Shown: positions 50,565 to 62,335, counted from the stretch's first letter. The stretch is 64,000 nt of DNA from Ailurus styani (GCA_002007465.1 LNAC01000031.1:5149206-5213205), one strand, 5' to 3'. Numbers and translations: made by a program. The notes: generated from the sequence alone by a model not told the origin.

Positions 50565-52149
50565 GTAATGTCTAAACCCTTTATATTAACATTCTTGATT
50601 TTGGTTTTAAATAGTAATTTTGAAAGTTAAATATGGAGTAGGAAATTCACTTTTAAAAATAGGCTCTCAGAAAAATGTATTCAATTGGACTTCTTTATTA
50701 ACTTTTATTCCAAGCCATTAAGGTGACTCTTTTACTTCTTCATGCGTAAAAACTAAGAACTTCATATACTGAATATATTGCTTTGAAGTCAGTTCCTTGT
50801 GGGACCAAGTTTATCCCAAATTCTTGCCAGCTAGAGCCCCACGGCCCTTCCAGGAAGATGACGATCCTGTCTAGAGGGTCCATTCAGTTTCTTTTTTCTC
50901 TTCTTGTAAAATCTGCTCCATCTGTTTGCGAAAAATTTACTTCCCTTACAGTGATCTTATACTATATACATACTAGATAATCAGTGTTCTTTCTTTGGGA
51001 AAAAAAAACTTATGAATTAGAAAACAGCAACTCTGCTTTTGATTTAAATACAGAAAAAAAAAGGGAAAATTCCACAGAGAATTTGTTTTAAATGGCATAT
51101 TGCAATTTAATGTTATTTACTCTTTCATGACTTACACATAACGAGCTCTGTCATCCTTTTTGCTCTGCTCTAATTCTGCATCATGCACAGGACAATTTAT
51201 TACAAATGCTCTTACTAGTTTGCCAAGAGTTTCCTTCTTTCTTTGAAAATTCACTTGGTACATGATTACCTAGCAATAGATACTGCAGTGAAAATGCTGC
51301 AGTCACTGGGCCTTGCCATTTTCTTTCCCTGGCTCTGAAACTGCTCATGGCGGAAAACTACCTTTCCCCTTTAGAACTTTAAGATTTATTGCAGGATCTT
51401 TTAAGCAGACTGGCCAGCACTAGATGAAGTCATGCATCCAGTCAGTATAAACCACCTCTCTTCATCCTATGCTCTCTTCATGCACACTTTTTTTTTTTTG
51501 CAGCCTTTTATTGGCAGGAGCTTATTTTAATTATTATAGCATCTTTATTTCCTTCTAGTCTCCTGATGGCTACCTTCACCAATGCTGTTCTGTGTCTTTG
51601 CTAAATAATAATAATTCCTTTAATACGTTCATGCATTATCCATGAAAACACAGAGTGACTGCTCTTGAATTATCATGTTACCTTAAGTGGAATTTGGCTT
51701 TTGGCAAAAATTTAGTCTTTGTTTTCTTGAGACCCACAAATATGGTGAATTCATACAGTATAATTCTTTGCCAAGAGAGTAGAATTTAGGAGTGTTCTGT
51801 GTTGAATTTGTTCTATATGCAGCTAGCTTGCAAACTGATCATATGAATGAAGCCTTGCTACCAGGATCAATTGCATGCATAATCATTTTTAAGGGTTTCC
51901 CTTTCAATAACGGTTCTTTCAGCATTTTTCCACTTTGCAACTTTGAAATTAGTATTCCATGTACCAGTACTTTCCATTTGGTTGTGTTCCTCCTTAAATA
52001 TTCTTTTTAAATTGTTAAATATTATTTACTAACCTTTCTCAGTCTCTTGAGCTGTCTCATTTTAGAATAAGAAATACACAAATTTAAAATATAACTTGTT
52101 TGTATTTGAGGTACAGAGATCTAATGTCTTTTCTTCTGAGCATTTGTTG

Positions 52150-52290
52150 AGTAACTAACAAAGTGAGTCATAAAGGCAGAAACTTTAGGAGTGATTTATT
52201 TTATCACTGAGGAAACTAAGGCCCAGAGAAGTGATACCGTTGACCTGATGTCCCTGAGAATGGGATGACAGGTCAGGGTCAGTATTTTTC
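52150..52290 (-). repeat. MIR SINE, antisense
   Basis: 'tttatcactgaggaaactaagg', 'cccagagaagtgatac' are the reverse complement of the MIR core. Confidence 0.65.
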
Positions 52291-54959
52291 TTTCTATAAA
52301 TATCATAGATACAATTGTTTGAAGCAACTGAGTTCCTTTCTGAGTCAATGATGAATACAAACGTGATATAAAAATAGAGCCCTTCCCTTATTAGACCCCC
52401 TTTTGGATTCTTCTTGCATTTGTAATCCTTCTCCCCCACAGCTCCTTAGCACTGATAGATGGGTGTGTTTAAGGACTGTGGTGCTGCTATGTTTGAGAAT
52501 CAGAATTCTTACAGAATCAGAAAATCAGTGATCCAGTCTACCTTGGATGAGTTTGATCCTTCATATTCACATTCCAAAGTCACTCTCATGACCGACCTCA
52601 TTGCTCTTTGCCCAAGTACCATTTATACGGTGATTAACTCTTAGAGGAGATGGGGATGAAGGGAGGTTTTCGTAGACATTTTCAGATATGCAGAAAGCCT
52701 AAATAGTTTAGATAAAATCTTACATGAGGAGCATATGTGTGCTTCGTGAGTTTTTATCAGCTTATTCTTAAGGATCAGTACAGGTGTTCTGGAGATAACA
52801 ACTGAATTACACTGAGTGAAACTGAATCCTGGTGAGAACTTGCTTAATAAATGTCAGGGGCACTTGGTAGATCTTAATTTTCTTGAGAGCAAAATAATAG
52901 AAAAGACTGGAGTGATAGATATTGTAATTTTCCAAAAGCATGACATTTATATTTCATCAAAACATGGTATCTTAGGACACAAAACATTAAGCAGTGAGTA
53001 TGGCAAGTGCCATGTTTCTCATGAAAGCAACAAACATTATGTGAAGTCACTTGGATGGCTCTAAGTCAGAATTTCATTGAAGAGTTTTAACTCCCCATTA
53101 AAGGACGATAACTTAATGCAATTGCTTCAGGTATTTAGTACACATAAGTTTTCCCAGTTAACTCCATTAACCAGACATTTAGATTTTCATGACTGAGAGG
53201 TAATTGAACAAACCATGTTCTGAGAACACTATAGTGAATTAAAGAGAAAAGTTGAGATTGTTTAAATGGAGAAGGCTAGGTGATACCAATATACCTCGTA
53301 TAGAAAAATGGAGAAATGGTTCATAATATGAAATGGGCCCAAGAGAGTGCACAGAATATGAAACAGTTAGGAATTATGTCAGAGCACCTTCATAGGGTAG
53401 GATCAAGTCAAAGTGTGGTTGAAGAAAGACCCTGCACACCAAGGAGAAGTATTGGTTCTATCAAACAAGAATGTTATCCTGGGATGAAGTGCTTAGGTTC
53501 TGAACAACTCAGCCATGTGTGACATACAACCGAGAAAAGTGGAGGTATTGTTTGTATCTTTAGATAGGAAAGTAAGATCCTCAGAAAACAAAGTATTTGT
53601 AACATTTAATTAAAAGTCTCAAAAGAAAAAGTGTAAGTCAAACCAAGGACTCATTATTTCTTTACATCATTGGTGGAAACCAATACATTACTTGAGCAAA
53701 CCAATAAGATTACAACATAAATGATGATTTTCTACTAGTATATAATTTGAGCAAACATCGTAAAATCTTAATAAGTTTTTTTGGCTACAGTTAAGTTTAG
53801 AGATGGTACTTAAAGCATCTGAAGTAAACACAAATACCTTCCTGACACCATAAGTGGTTTGAAGAAGCAACAGAAATAAGAAAGAAAGTTCAAGGATAAA
53901 AACCAGGAGAATTTCTCTAAGGATTATAGCGCAGTGAATCATCTTCTAAGAAAAAAAAGGATCGAAGCCTTATTATTACATGAGACACTTTAAACCAGGC
54001 TGGACAAAGCCCTGGGAGGCTTTTCTGTAAAGGCAATCCTGCTTTGAGACGGTAGATGGACCGTAGAACAAATCTACTTGTTGGACTTCACCACCTAGGT
54101 GCAATTCACTAGAATAAACTCGGCAGGCAAAGGAAAAGATAGAACATGCCTGTGCCTGGGATTGAGCTAATAATTGCTCCATGCTCCAGGCTTTGCAGCA
54201 CAAAACAGTCATTCTAGGCTGTCATTATCTCTTCTTTGTGGGGTTTCGTGGATCATTTGATTAAATAAAAGCATGTGCACCTCTGTGCTGAAAATAGAGG
54301 TGAGCTGACTCCACACACACAGCTATTGTAAAGACACAGTGATGTCTTTCACTCCAGTTTCACAGGGCCTGGGTCTCATTTGGAAGGATTAGGTTGTATA
54401 CACGTAATAAAATTCAAGATAACAAAAGCCAAGGATTATTTGCACCTATCAGGGAGAAGATTAATATGACCGAGTGGTTTTTAGCCACATGTTAAATCTA
54501 GATAGATTGGTTTGGTTTTGATCTGTTTTTTAATCGGGATCTAGAATAATAGGATACCTCCTTCTATTAGTGATCCAGTTTTTCAAGGAATTGAATTAAT
54601 AAACTTTAATAACCAGAACTGAAATATAGAAGTGTTCTCAATTTACTTATGAGATTCTACAACTTCACCACCTTATTAATAGATGTTAGATGATAATTCA
54701 TGTTAGAGCACAGTTAACTCTCCTATGCTTTACTGAACAATATACATTAGAGTTATTACCACCTGACAACTTTTGCTTCCTCCAAGCCTCTGATTAGACT
54801 TCCTCAATAACTGATCCTCACAGATATATTTTATCTAAACAGGAGTCAAAGTATTTCAACAAATCCTGTACACATTATTTCCCTTTTTATTTTTGTACTG
54901 TGAACTTCTTGGGTTTTGTCCAAAACATGAGATATACTGGGAGAAATGATGAGTTAGGT

Positions 54960-55110
54960 ATCAGCAACCGTAGATTCAAATCTCAGCCTTGCCAATCGCT
55001 AACCATTTGGCTTTGAGTAGGGTATTTATCATCTCTGTGCCTCAGTTTCTTTACCTGAAAAATGTCTGTTATGAAAAACACTGGAGTATGAAAACACTAA
55101 CACTTACAAG
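54960..55110 (+). repeat. MIR SINE
   Basis: 'gattcaaatctcagccttgcc', 'catctctgtgcctcagtttc', 'tttacctgaaaaatgtc' match MIR. Confidence 0.85.
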
Positions 55111-55953
55111 TTGCTCAATACATGCTTATTTCTTAGTGTATGATCTCACCTGTCTTCCAGACTGGCCTGTTGATGTTCTCATCTCATGGTAAAACTATTG
55201 TTTGGAAACTGTCTAGATGCTCTAGTCATTTAATACAAACTCTTACCTTATCATGATAATTTCCTCCCAGTATTTCTTGTTCAGCTGCGTCTTTCTGAAT
55301 CCATCTCTTGCTGCTCTTCGTCTTAGTAACAAAGGGATTTTTCAATTGCTTTCTTAGGCCCAAGGGCAACAAAGAGAAAATGGGGCAAATCACATGGGGC
55401 GAGATTTCTCTGTTACTTTAGAACTATCTCATTAATCATTACAAAGATTCATGTGTTGGATGCAGTTAAAGTGATCATAGTTGTTGCCTCTCCATGTAAC
55501 ATGTATTTTTCTGGGGCTTATCACTTTTTTAATATTGGAAACAGTCTCCTAAACATTCTGAAGCTGCAGCCTTGGGGAAATGATTCTTTCCATGATTTCT
55601 CTTCCTATGTTTCTTGTCACTACCATGCTTAGGAACGAAAAGCTGAAACACTCCAGCAGGGTCCATCACTGTTTAATCTCTGTCCTTTCTTTTTCTTTTT
55701 CTTTTTCTTTTTTTTTTTGACCACTGTGGCATTATGCCACTAAAGAAAATGGTGGCTAGAAATTATATGATTGCACTGGCATTTGTCTTCATTGTGCTAG
55801 AAGACATTTTCTGACAGTGACTTGGGGAGCCGACACTTTTTTTTTCTTCAAATAATGTGTTTTTGAAAAGTAATGCTAAACGCTGGTTGAAATGAGGTGT
55901 CGATAGTGGCACAAAACTTTCCTGTACAGCTCTGATCGTTCCTCTCCATCCAG

Positions 55954-56031
55954 ACGTGCGGCAGGCCTGCTCTTCCCGTCCTGGGCTTCTGCAGAGCAGA
56001 GCTTCAGAGTACTTATGACCAAAATGCACAA
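55954..56031 (+). CDS. MCTP1: MCTP1 exon f: 78-nt cassette exon in linker
   Basis: A 26-codon exon beginning TCGRPALPVLGFCRAELQ and ending STYDQNAQ. Strong acceptor (cctctccatccag), strong donor gtaagt at 56032, phase 0 at both ends. The first 18 residues match the last part of the long-isoform insert of MCTP1 as I recall it. The last eight look different from the human residues I remember, so this end may evolve faster. The segment is GC-richer than its surroundings and has two cysteines. It adds to the C2A-C2B linker and can be skipped without a frameshift. Confidence 0.92.
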
Positions 56032-56344
56032 GTAAGTCTGACCGTTCGATTTGTTTATTCCTTCTGAGCTTGCATGAGCTGTGAACTCTCATGGCTGACT
56101 CACTGTTCTGAAAACCTATTCCCCATCCTAACCTCTTTTATATGCGTGAAGAGGAATCGAATCTTGAATTCCTTTTCAAGGAATAAAGTGCGCAAACTAA
56201 TATTCTCCTTAAGATGCCAACTCACCCATTCTAAAATTTTACTAACGATGCAGGTCATTGACTAATTGCCTCAGAATTTCAAATTGGTATTGATAGCTGG
56301 GGTCTTGATAATCTGGGTTCAGTTTGAACTTGGATGAATATTAC

Positions 56345-56490
56345 CAGAAGGATCTCAAACTTCAGCAAGTGTGAGGATCACAAGGGGTGCACGTTGGAAA
56401 TAGGCGAGTAGCTCTGCTGCGCAAGAACCGAATCACATCCAGGACAGCTGGACCCACGGATCCCCACAAACTGCCCCCTAAAATTTAGGA
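56345..56490. repeat. Possible MER5-like fragment
   Basis: 'gatctcaaacttcagcaagtg' and 'ggatcacaaggggtgcac' resemble one end of MER5. The rest is too diverged to call. Confidence 0.4.
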
Positions 56491-57061
56491 ATTACTCCTC
56501 TCAAAGTTCAAAGGTTATTTCTTCCTTTGGCAGTGTTCGTTCTTCATGTTGAAGCTAGGTTGTTTTTCCTTTTTCTTCTTCCTTCCTGTATCTTTCTCTC
56601 CTCAAACAGAATTCTGTTTCAACAAGGACACAATTAAAAACATGAGCTTAGATAAATAAATCCCAGCTCTAATATGTTAATTTCATTGAGGGATATCCTG
56701 GATCTAACACTCCTTTCCATTTAGGTGCTCAATAAGCAATTTTTGATTGACTAATTATCAACACTACAATTAATATATACTATTTAAGTACATCCTATGA
56801 GGGAAAAAATACTAAAGGAGGGAAATAATAAATAAACTTCACATAATTTTGCAGTAGGCTCCTGCTTCTCCCTTTAAATTCTCCAAATATCCCGACCAAC
56901 CTGCTTTCCTAATCAGTAAATTTAGAAACAGGACTAAAAGACTTTAATTAGCTTATATGGTATCCATGCAAGAGAATGGATAATATTCACAATTATAGTA
57001 ATTAATAGTACTAATTGGAACATAGGAGAAAGTCAGTGCCTGTGACCCTGAGAACATTTAA

Positions 57062-57236
57062 AGCAGGGGTTCGCACCCTTGAGCATGCATCAGAACAACC
57101 TTGAGTGAAGGCTGAATAGACCAGAGCTTCTGATTCTTTTGGTCTGGGGTGCGGCTAAAGAATTTGAATTTCTGGCGTGCTCCCAGGGGACACTGATGCC
57201 ATTGGTCTGTGGCCCACACTTTGAGAACTTTGCTCT
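57062..57236 (+). repeat. MER5A-like DNA-transposon fragment
   Basis: aatttgaatttctggcgtgc, 'gcttctgattcttttggtctgg' and 'cccacactttgagaactttg' follow the hAT-Charlie MER5A order from end to end. Confidence 0.88.
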
Positions 57237-57601
57237 ACAGAGGAAGGAAACTTTAAACAGAGAAGCAAATGATTCAGCAAGTATCTTGAAGAGCATTAAC
57301 ACTAGTGGTTTTCAAAGTTTCATTTTTTTTAATAGTTGTGGAATTCCATTTGTCACCATCCCTTCAATGAGCTCCCTAAAACTCTGATTTAAAAAATTAA
57401 TAAAAGGGATAAATGACTATCTTAAGCAGGGTAAATCTTTTCTGTTTATGGAATATACTGTTTTCTATTCAGGCCCCCTACCCACAGACACTCCTAAACC
57501 CCCCACCCCTTCCACCCCTCCACACACAGAATAGTGCTTTTAGTACACTTGGAGCTCTGGAGTACAATCTGGAGAACGATAGGTAAGAAAACTGAGGTCC
57601 A

Positions 57602-57861
57602 GGGACACCTGGGTGACTCAGTCGGTTAAGTGCCTGCCTTCAGCTCAGGTACTGATCTGAAGGTCATGGGATTGAGTCCTGCATCAGGCTCCTGCTCAGC
57701 AGGGAGTCTGCTTCTCCCTCTCCCTGTGCTCCCCTTTCTTGTGCTCTCTGTCTATAATAAGTAAACAAACAAATAAAATCTTTAGAAAAAAGGGAGGAAG
57801 GAAGGAAGGAGAAAGGAAAGGAAAGGAAAGGGGAAGGGGAGGAGGAGGGAGAGGGAGGAAG
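57602..57861 (+). mobile_element. CanSINE with expanded GGAA/GAAA tail, inserted in MIR
   Basis: Head gacacctgggtgactcagtc, 'aacaaacaaataaaatct', then a purine tail of ggaa/gaaa/gga repeats at 57791-57861. Flanks gaaaactgaggtccag and ggaaactgaggcctag form an imperfect target duplication in an antisense MIR that continues to about 57965. Confidence 0.93.
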
Positions 57862-58107
57862 GAAACTGAGGCCTAGAGAGGGAGCAACGTGGCCAAGTCA
57901 TGTAGTCAGAAATTGCTAAGATGCAAGTGTGTGTCCTTATGTTAAGTCATTGTCTCTCCTGGTACTTCTGGTGTAAGTTTCTATCTCCCCAACCCTTTAC
58001 CTTATAATTTTATTTCAAGTTCCTATTCTTTATACTTAGACTAAATATTTATCTATTTCATGACCATGCATTAATCAAATCACAAATGAATTATGGAGCT
58101 TCTTTTT

Positions 58108-58290
58108 TAAAAAAGATATTTATTTATTTATTTATTAGCGCGAGAGCACAAGGTGGGGGGAGTAGAGGGGGAGGGAGAAACAGGCTCCCCACTGAGCAGG
58201 GAGCCCGATGTAGGGCTCTATCCCAGGATTCCAGGATCCTGACCTGAGCCAAAGGCAGATGCTTAACCGACTGAGTCATACAGGCGCCCC
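58108..58290 (-). mobile_element. CanSINE, minus strand
   Basis: aaagatatttatttatttat, 'gactgagtcatacaggcgcccc'. Perfect 17-bp target duplication ttatggagcttcttttt at 58091-58107 and 58291-58307. Confidence 0.96.
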
Positions 58291-59089
58291 TTATGGAGCT
58301 TCTTTTTAGAAAAGTACCATTTTTAACAAATAAAATTATCGAAGAAGGAAAAATTCCTTTTAAAATGGTATCTGGTTAATATGCCTTTGGGACCCCTTCT
58401 CCTTTTTTGCTTTTAAACTTTTATGCAGATCACCTTAATTCCCACATTCGTTAACACCGCTTGTGGGAAGCAATATTCCCCCTCTTCCTCTCCCTTGGCT
58501 TTCCAACTCCTTTTAGGAATATTCTTCCAGGTTATAGAAAAGCATTTTGTAACAAATGGCAGTAGGTAAAGCGTCCATGAAGTTCATTGTATTTCTGTGA
58601 AAGCATGAAGGTCCTATGGAAAGCATTCTTTCTCCTTCCCACCCTGTAAGTAAAGTTCCTGTTCTCATGTGAGAAATGAAATGGGAGCGCCAGCTAGGAA
58701 GGGATTCAGACATGGTACCACTCGAGAAGCTATCGCAGCATTGCTAATTGAAGGTGGTACGTAGCCTAGATTGTACCCACGTATAATGTGACTGAGTGCC
58801 GTGTATGACTTCTACGTCTAGCATGCCTAGAAAGTGTTATTAAGTATATCCATCAACAAGCTGAAATCTTGTAAGTATGAATGCATGTGTTCCTACAAGA
58901 GAAAAATAGAAGGTGATTTCACATATTAACTGTGCGGGCAAATCTAGACTGGAATGTCATTTCAAATATAACAACTCACCTTCCTGGAACATTATAGGAA
59001 CATTAGGAACATTATACTTAAATCATGATTACTTTTAACCTAGGAGAGAGTCTCTACCCCAAAGACCAATATGGGGAGAAGCTCAGGAA

Positions 59090-59290
59090 TAAAGATCAGA
59101 AATACTGGGTCCTAGTCACACATCCAACATCTATTAGTCCAAACCACACTGAGCCTCAAATTTTTCATGATTAAAACAGAAATAGCAGGCCTTGTCTTCC
59201 TCCTTCAGAGGGTTTTAGTGGAAATCAAGTGATATAATGCATACATGTGCACTTTGAAATTCTACAGCTCTATGTAAATGGGTCGTTAAT
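59090..59290 (+). repeat. MIR-like fragment
   Basis: 'actgagcctcaaatttttcatg', 'attaaaacagaaatagcagg', 'cagagggttttagtggaaat' loosely follow MIR. Confidence 0.55.
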
Positions 59291-59457
59291 AACTCCTTGG
59301 CCTTTGCTAAGATAATTATTTCTTCTTACTTACCAAAAACCCACTTTTCTTCTTTCCTTCTTTGCCACTCATATTCCTTAACAAAATGTTCAGACCCACA
59401 GTTTAGAATCTGTTTTTCCAGAGTCTGTAGTTAGAGGCAATCTCAAGAGCAGCAGAA

Positions 59458-59516
59458 GTAGGTAGGTAGGTAGGTAGGTAGGTAGGTAGGTAGGTAGGTA
59501 GGTAGGTAGATAGATA
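59458..59516. repeat. TAGG tetranucleotide microsatellite with GATA end
   Basis: About 13 uninterrupted GGTA units, then gatagata and degenerate gata words; likely polymorphic. Confidence 0.97.
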
Positions 59517-60920
59517 ATGATAGACAATAGATCGATAGGTAACAAAATAAATAAATAAAAATACAGTTATCTATTGCTGCATTATCTATTAGTAGCCTGA
59601 AATCTTAGAAACCCTTCAAGGTCACTTGGTACAGTAAACTTTTCTCATCTGATAAATCCTTGGTTCAAACAAAAGCCAATGCTTTTACAAAGTCAGTGTG
59701 TAAAACAGAGAAGAGCAGAGGGACTCTAGCTGAAGTGAGGCATGGAGTCCTGTAGAAGTTACAGGTGCTCCGTGAAAGTAGATGCATCCCAGAACACAGT
59801 TGACTGCTGCTCTTGGAGCTCACGTGGGGCGCATAGATGCAGGCCTGTGTTGATATTAATAAAGCAAAGCCACCAGGCAGTTTTTTTTTTAAATTTGGTG
59901 ATCACCAAGGCAGGGAACTAGGCAATGTGATTTAGAAAAATTTCCATTAAAATGTTCAAATATTAAAAAAAAGTATTGTCTTTTAAAAAATGTAGTTCTC
60001 CTTTTCCTAATAAAAGCAACCGGAAATGCATTACTTTTCATAATGATAGATAAAAATGGCGATGACATTAGTGTGTTAAGGAAAAAAGGCAGGAATTCAA
60101 AGTGAGAGAGGGAGTTACACAAAATAGGCTATAACTTTATACTGTTAATGTTGAAGGAACTGGGCTGAACGTAGAGTTAATCTATAATTTAGAAATGGAG
60201 CACTTTGAGGTGGAGAGACATGTTGAATTTTTTCATGAAATGACTGTAAGTGAAGAAAACATGCTTGACAATATGAAGGAAACAGCAGTTTTTATAGACT
60301 GCTTGTTTCCGAATCCAAATTGAAAAGATTTTAACATTTTAGCGACATTGATTTGTTGTATGTGCTGTTTAGTTCAAAGAGATTATGCAGCCGTTTCTGG
60401 GAGGCTTCCTAATTTTCAAAAATTGTGACTTTGTTCCCTGGCTTGAATATTGTGATTTACGGTTGAGCATAATAAAAATCATTCAGGAACATGTTCAAGA
60501 ACTAGAAGGCGAAGTAATTTCAGAAACACACCCACCAATATAAATCACATACGTAATTTGTATAATTTGTGATGCAAGTTTCAGCATAAACGAGACACCT
60601 CAGATGGGCATATTGATTTCGTTTTCTGTTCTACAGTACCTTCTCTAGTGAGCTGAAACTCCCTTATCTCCTAACGTAGCGGTGAAGAAGTTTTTTAATT
60701 GTCTGCACAGAACTCGTAACTAATCTTACAACTAAAACCCACTACTAAAACCAACTTATAACATGATAGAGCTTCAAAAACTATAACTAATTAAAAATTA
60801 AATATTTTTATATTTAAAATGTGGGTGAGGACTTTGGTATTTATAATACTTATTTTTTACTTATTTTGACACTGCATCTTTGACACATAGGCAAATATTC
60901 TCTGATATTCTTGAAGTATC

Positions 60921-60979
60921 TACATCTCGTGATTTTATTTATTTTTTATTTTTTTATTTTTTTACATCTCGTGATTTTA
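60921..60979. mobile_element. T-rich mini-insertion flanked by 17-bp direct repeats
   Basis: tacatctcgtgatttta occurs at 60921-60937 and again at 60963-60979, perfect. Between them are 25 nt made only of T with a few A. This has the form of a retrotransposon insertion consisting of little more than its poly-A tail (minus orientation). Confidence 0.8.
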
Positions 60980-61233
60980 AGTGTTGGAAAACTAGACTTT
61001 ATTTTGAGCATTCACCTCTTGTAAACAGCAACCTTAAATTTATCATGAGTTGATAATTTCACATTTATTGATGGTTTTCAATGAATAAATAATCCGTAAA
61101 TTATGTTTTATTTTTTAATCGTAATATATATTTTTTTAATTTTCAAAAAATTGTAACAGGACAAATGGTAATGCCAAATGAGGTATTTCGGTTTAAAACT
61201 CAAGAAGCTAACTCTGTTTTCCTTTACCAAAAG

Positions 61234-61404
61234 TTTCAGACCCAAAGTTTACGTCTATCAGATGTCCACAGAAAATCACAGCTTTGGAGAGGAATAGTCA
61301 GCATCACATTGATTGAGGGGCGAGACCTCAAGGCAATGGATTCAAATGGGTTGAGTGACCCCTATGTGAAGTTCCGGCTTGGGCATCAGAAGTACAAGAG
61401 CAAG
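61234..61404 (+). CDS. MCTP1: MCTP1 exon g: start of C2B domain
   Basis: A 57-codon exon (171 nt, phase 0 to phase 0) beginning FQTQSLRLSDVHRKS and ending RLGHQKYKSK. After a short linker, GIVSITLIEGRDLKAMDSNG is the first strand and loop 1 of C2B, and LSDPYVKFRLG holds the conserved Ca2+-ligand aspartates. Donor gtaacc at 61405. An in-frame open stretch continues upstream to an ATG at 61165, but the branch site, pyrimidine tract and AG at 61232-61233, together with known MCTP1 protein order, favour this start. The next C2B exon (expected IMPKTLNPQWRE) is not in the window. Confidence 0.97.
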
Positions 61405-61559
61405 GTAACCGTATCTCTTTTGTGCTCCTGTCAGTATTTGGAAGGCGTGGTTAGTTAATGGCCATGCTTTGGGAGGTGAAGATGCTAGATACTTTCTTAA
61501 ATGCTTAGTAGAACTTCTTTCAAACATCAGGTCAGCAAACCCAACCAATAACTGTACTG

Positions 61560-61760
61560 TTGCATTTCTTACTTAATGTGCTCTGTGACCTTGTGTAAAC
61601 TACTTCCCTGTCTCAACTTCTTCATCTGTAACACAGGAGTTGAACGTATCTGTTAAAAAAAAAAAAAAAAAAAAAAGGCTTGAAAAAAAAGCTAAGTTGA
61701 TGTCTGGCGCATAACAGGCTGAGTGATGGCTACTGCTATTACTACAATTAGTACTGGTAT
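61560..61760 (+). repeat. MIR SINE with internal A-run
   Basis: 'tctgtgaccttgtgtaaact', 'cctgtctcaacttcttcatct', 'ggagttgaacgtatctgtt' then a long A-run (about 61653-61676), and 'gatgtctggcgcataacagg' follow MIR order. Confidence 0.75.
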
Positions 61761-61884
61761 CAGTACTACAAATAGCATTATTTTACATACCATAAAAATC
61801 TTTGTACATTACTCTGAAACATTTTACTCCAACTGACTTGCACCAATGCAGATTGCAAGTTTTTTCCTTTATTTATTTAGAAAA

Positions 61885-62335
61885 CAAAGGGACAGATTCC
61901 TGTTGTCCATATTAGCAGTGTGCCACGGGGCAGGTTACTCTGACTCTCCATGCTCCAACTCCCCATCTGTAACAACGAGAATTAAAATAATGCCTAGGGA
62001 CACCTGGGTGGTTCAGTCGGTTAAGCGTCTGTCTTCAGCTCAGGTCATGATCCCAGCGTCCTGGGATCGAGTCCCATGTTGGGCTTCTTACTCTTCAGGG
62101 AGGCTGCTTCTCCTTCTGCCTGCCACTCCCCCTGCTTGTGCTCACTTTCTCTTTGGCAAATAAATAAGTAAAATCTTTAAGATATATATATATATATATA
62201 TATACATACAAATAAAATAACACCTACCTAATAAAGTTATTGAGAAGATTGAATAAATATATGTTATGCGTGTCAAGGATTTGGAATACTGCCTCATCCA
62301 TAATAAATAATAAATGGTAGTAGCAGAAAGATTAC
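61885..62335 (+). repeat. MIR SINE split by a CanSINE
   Basis: 'ctccccatctgtaacaacgag' and 'ttaaaataatgcctag' before, and 'aaaataacacctacctaataaag', 'gaagattgaataaatatatg' after the SINE, keep MIR order. Confidence 0.8.
61998..62213 (+). mobile_element. CanSINE with TA-repeat tail, inserted in MIR
   Basis: ggacacctgggtggttcagt head, 'gcaaataaataagtaaaatct', then a TA run of about 24 nt. Flanks aaaataatgccta (61984-61996) and aaaataacaccta (62214-62226) form an imperfect 11-of-13 target duplication. Confidence 0.93.

Larger units (their letters stand above)
50565..55953 (+). other. MCTP1: MCTP1 intron e-f
   Basis: A 5.4-kb intron, donor gtaatg, acceptor gttcctctccatccag. It contains two MIR-like fragments (about 52.15-52.29 kb and 54.96-55.11 kb) and a T/C-rich run near 55.69-55.72 kb. 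No CanSINE and no other gene are seen. Confidence 0.87.
56032..61233 (+). other. MCTP1: MCTP1 intron f-g
   Basis: A 5.2-kb intron, donor gtaagt. The acceptor is tctgttttcctttaccaaaag, with a likely branch site ctaac at 61208-61212, about 22 nt upstream of the AG. It contains a MER5A-like element, two CanSINEs, a MIR, a TAGG microsatellite and a short T-rich insertion at 60938-60962. No other gene is seen. Confidence 0.9.

Noticed and set aside
61160..61233. Upstream acceptor aacag at 61155-61159 as the start of exon g
   Set aside because: Splicing there from the phase-0 upstream exons would read gac-aaa-tgg-taa, a stop after three codons. The branch site and pyrimidine tract fit 61233 instead.
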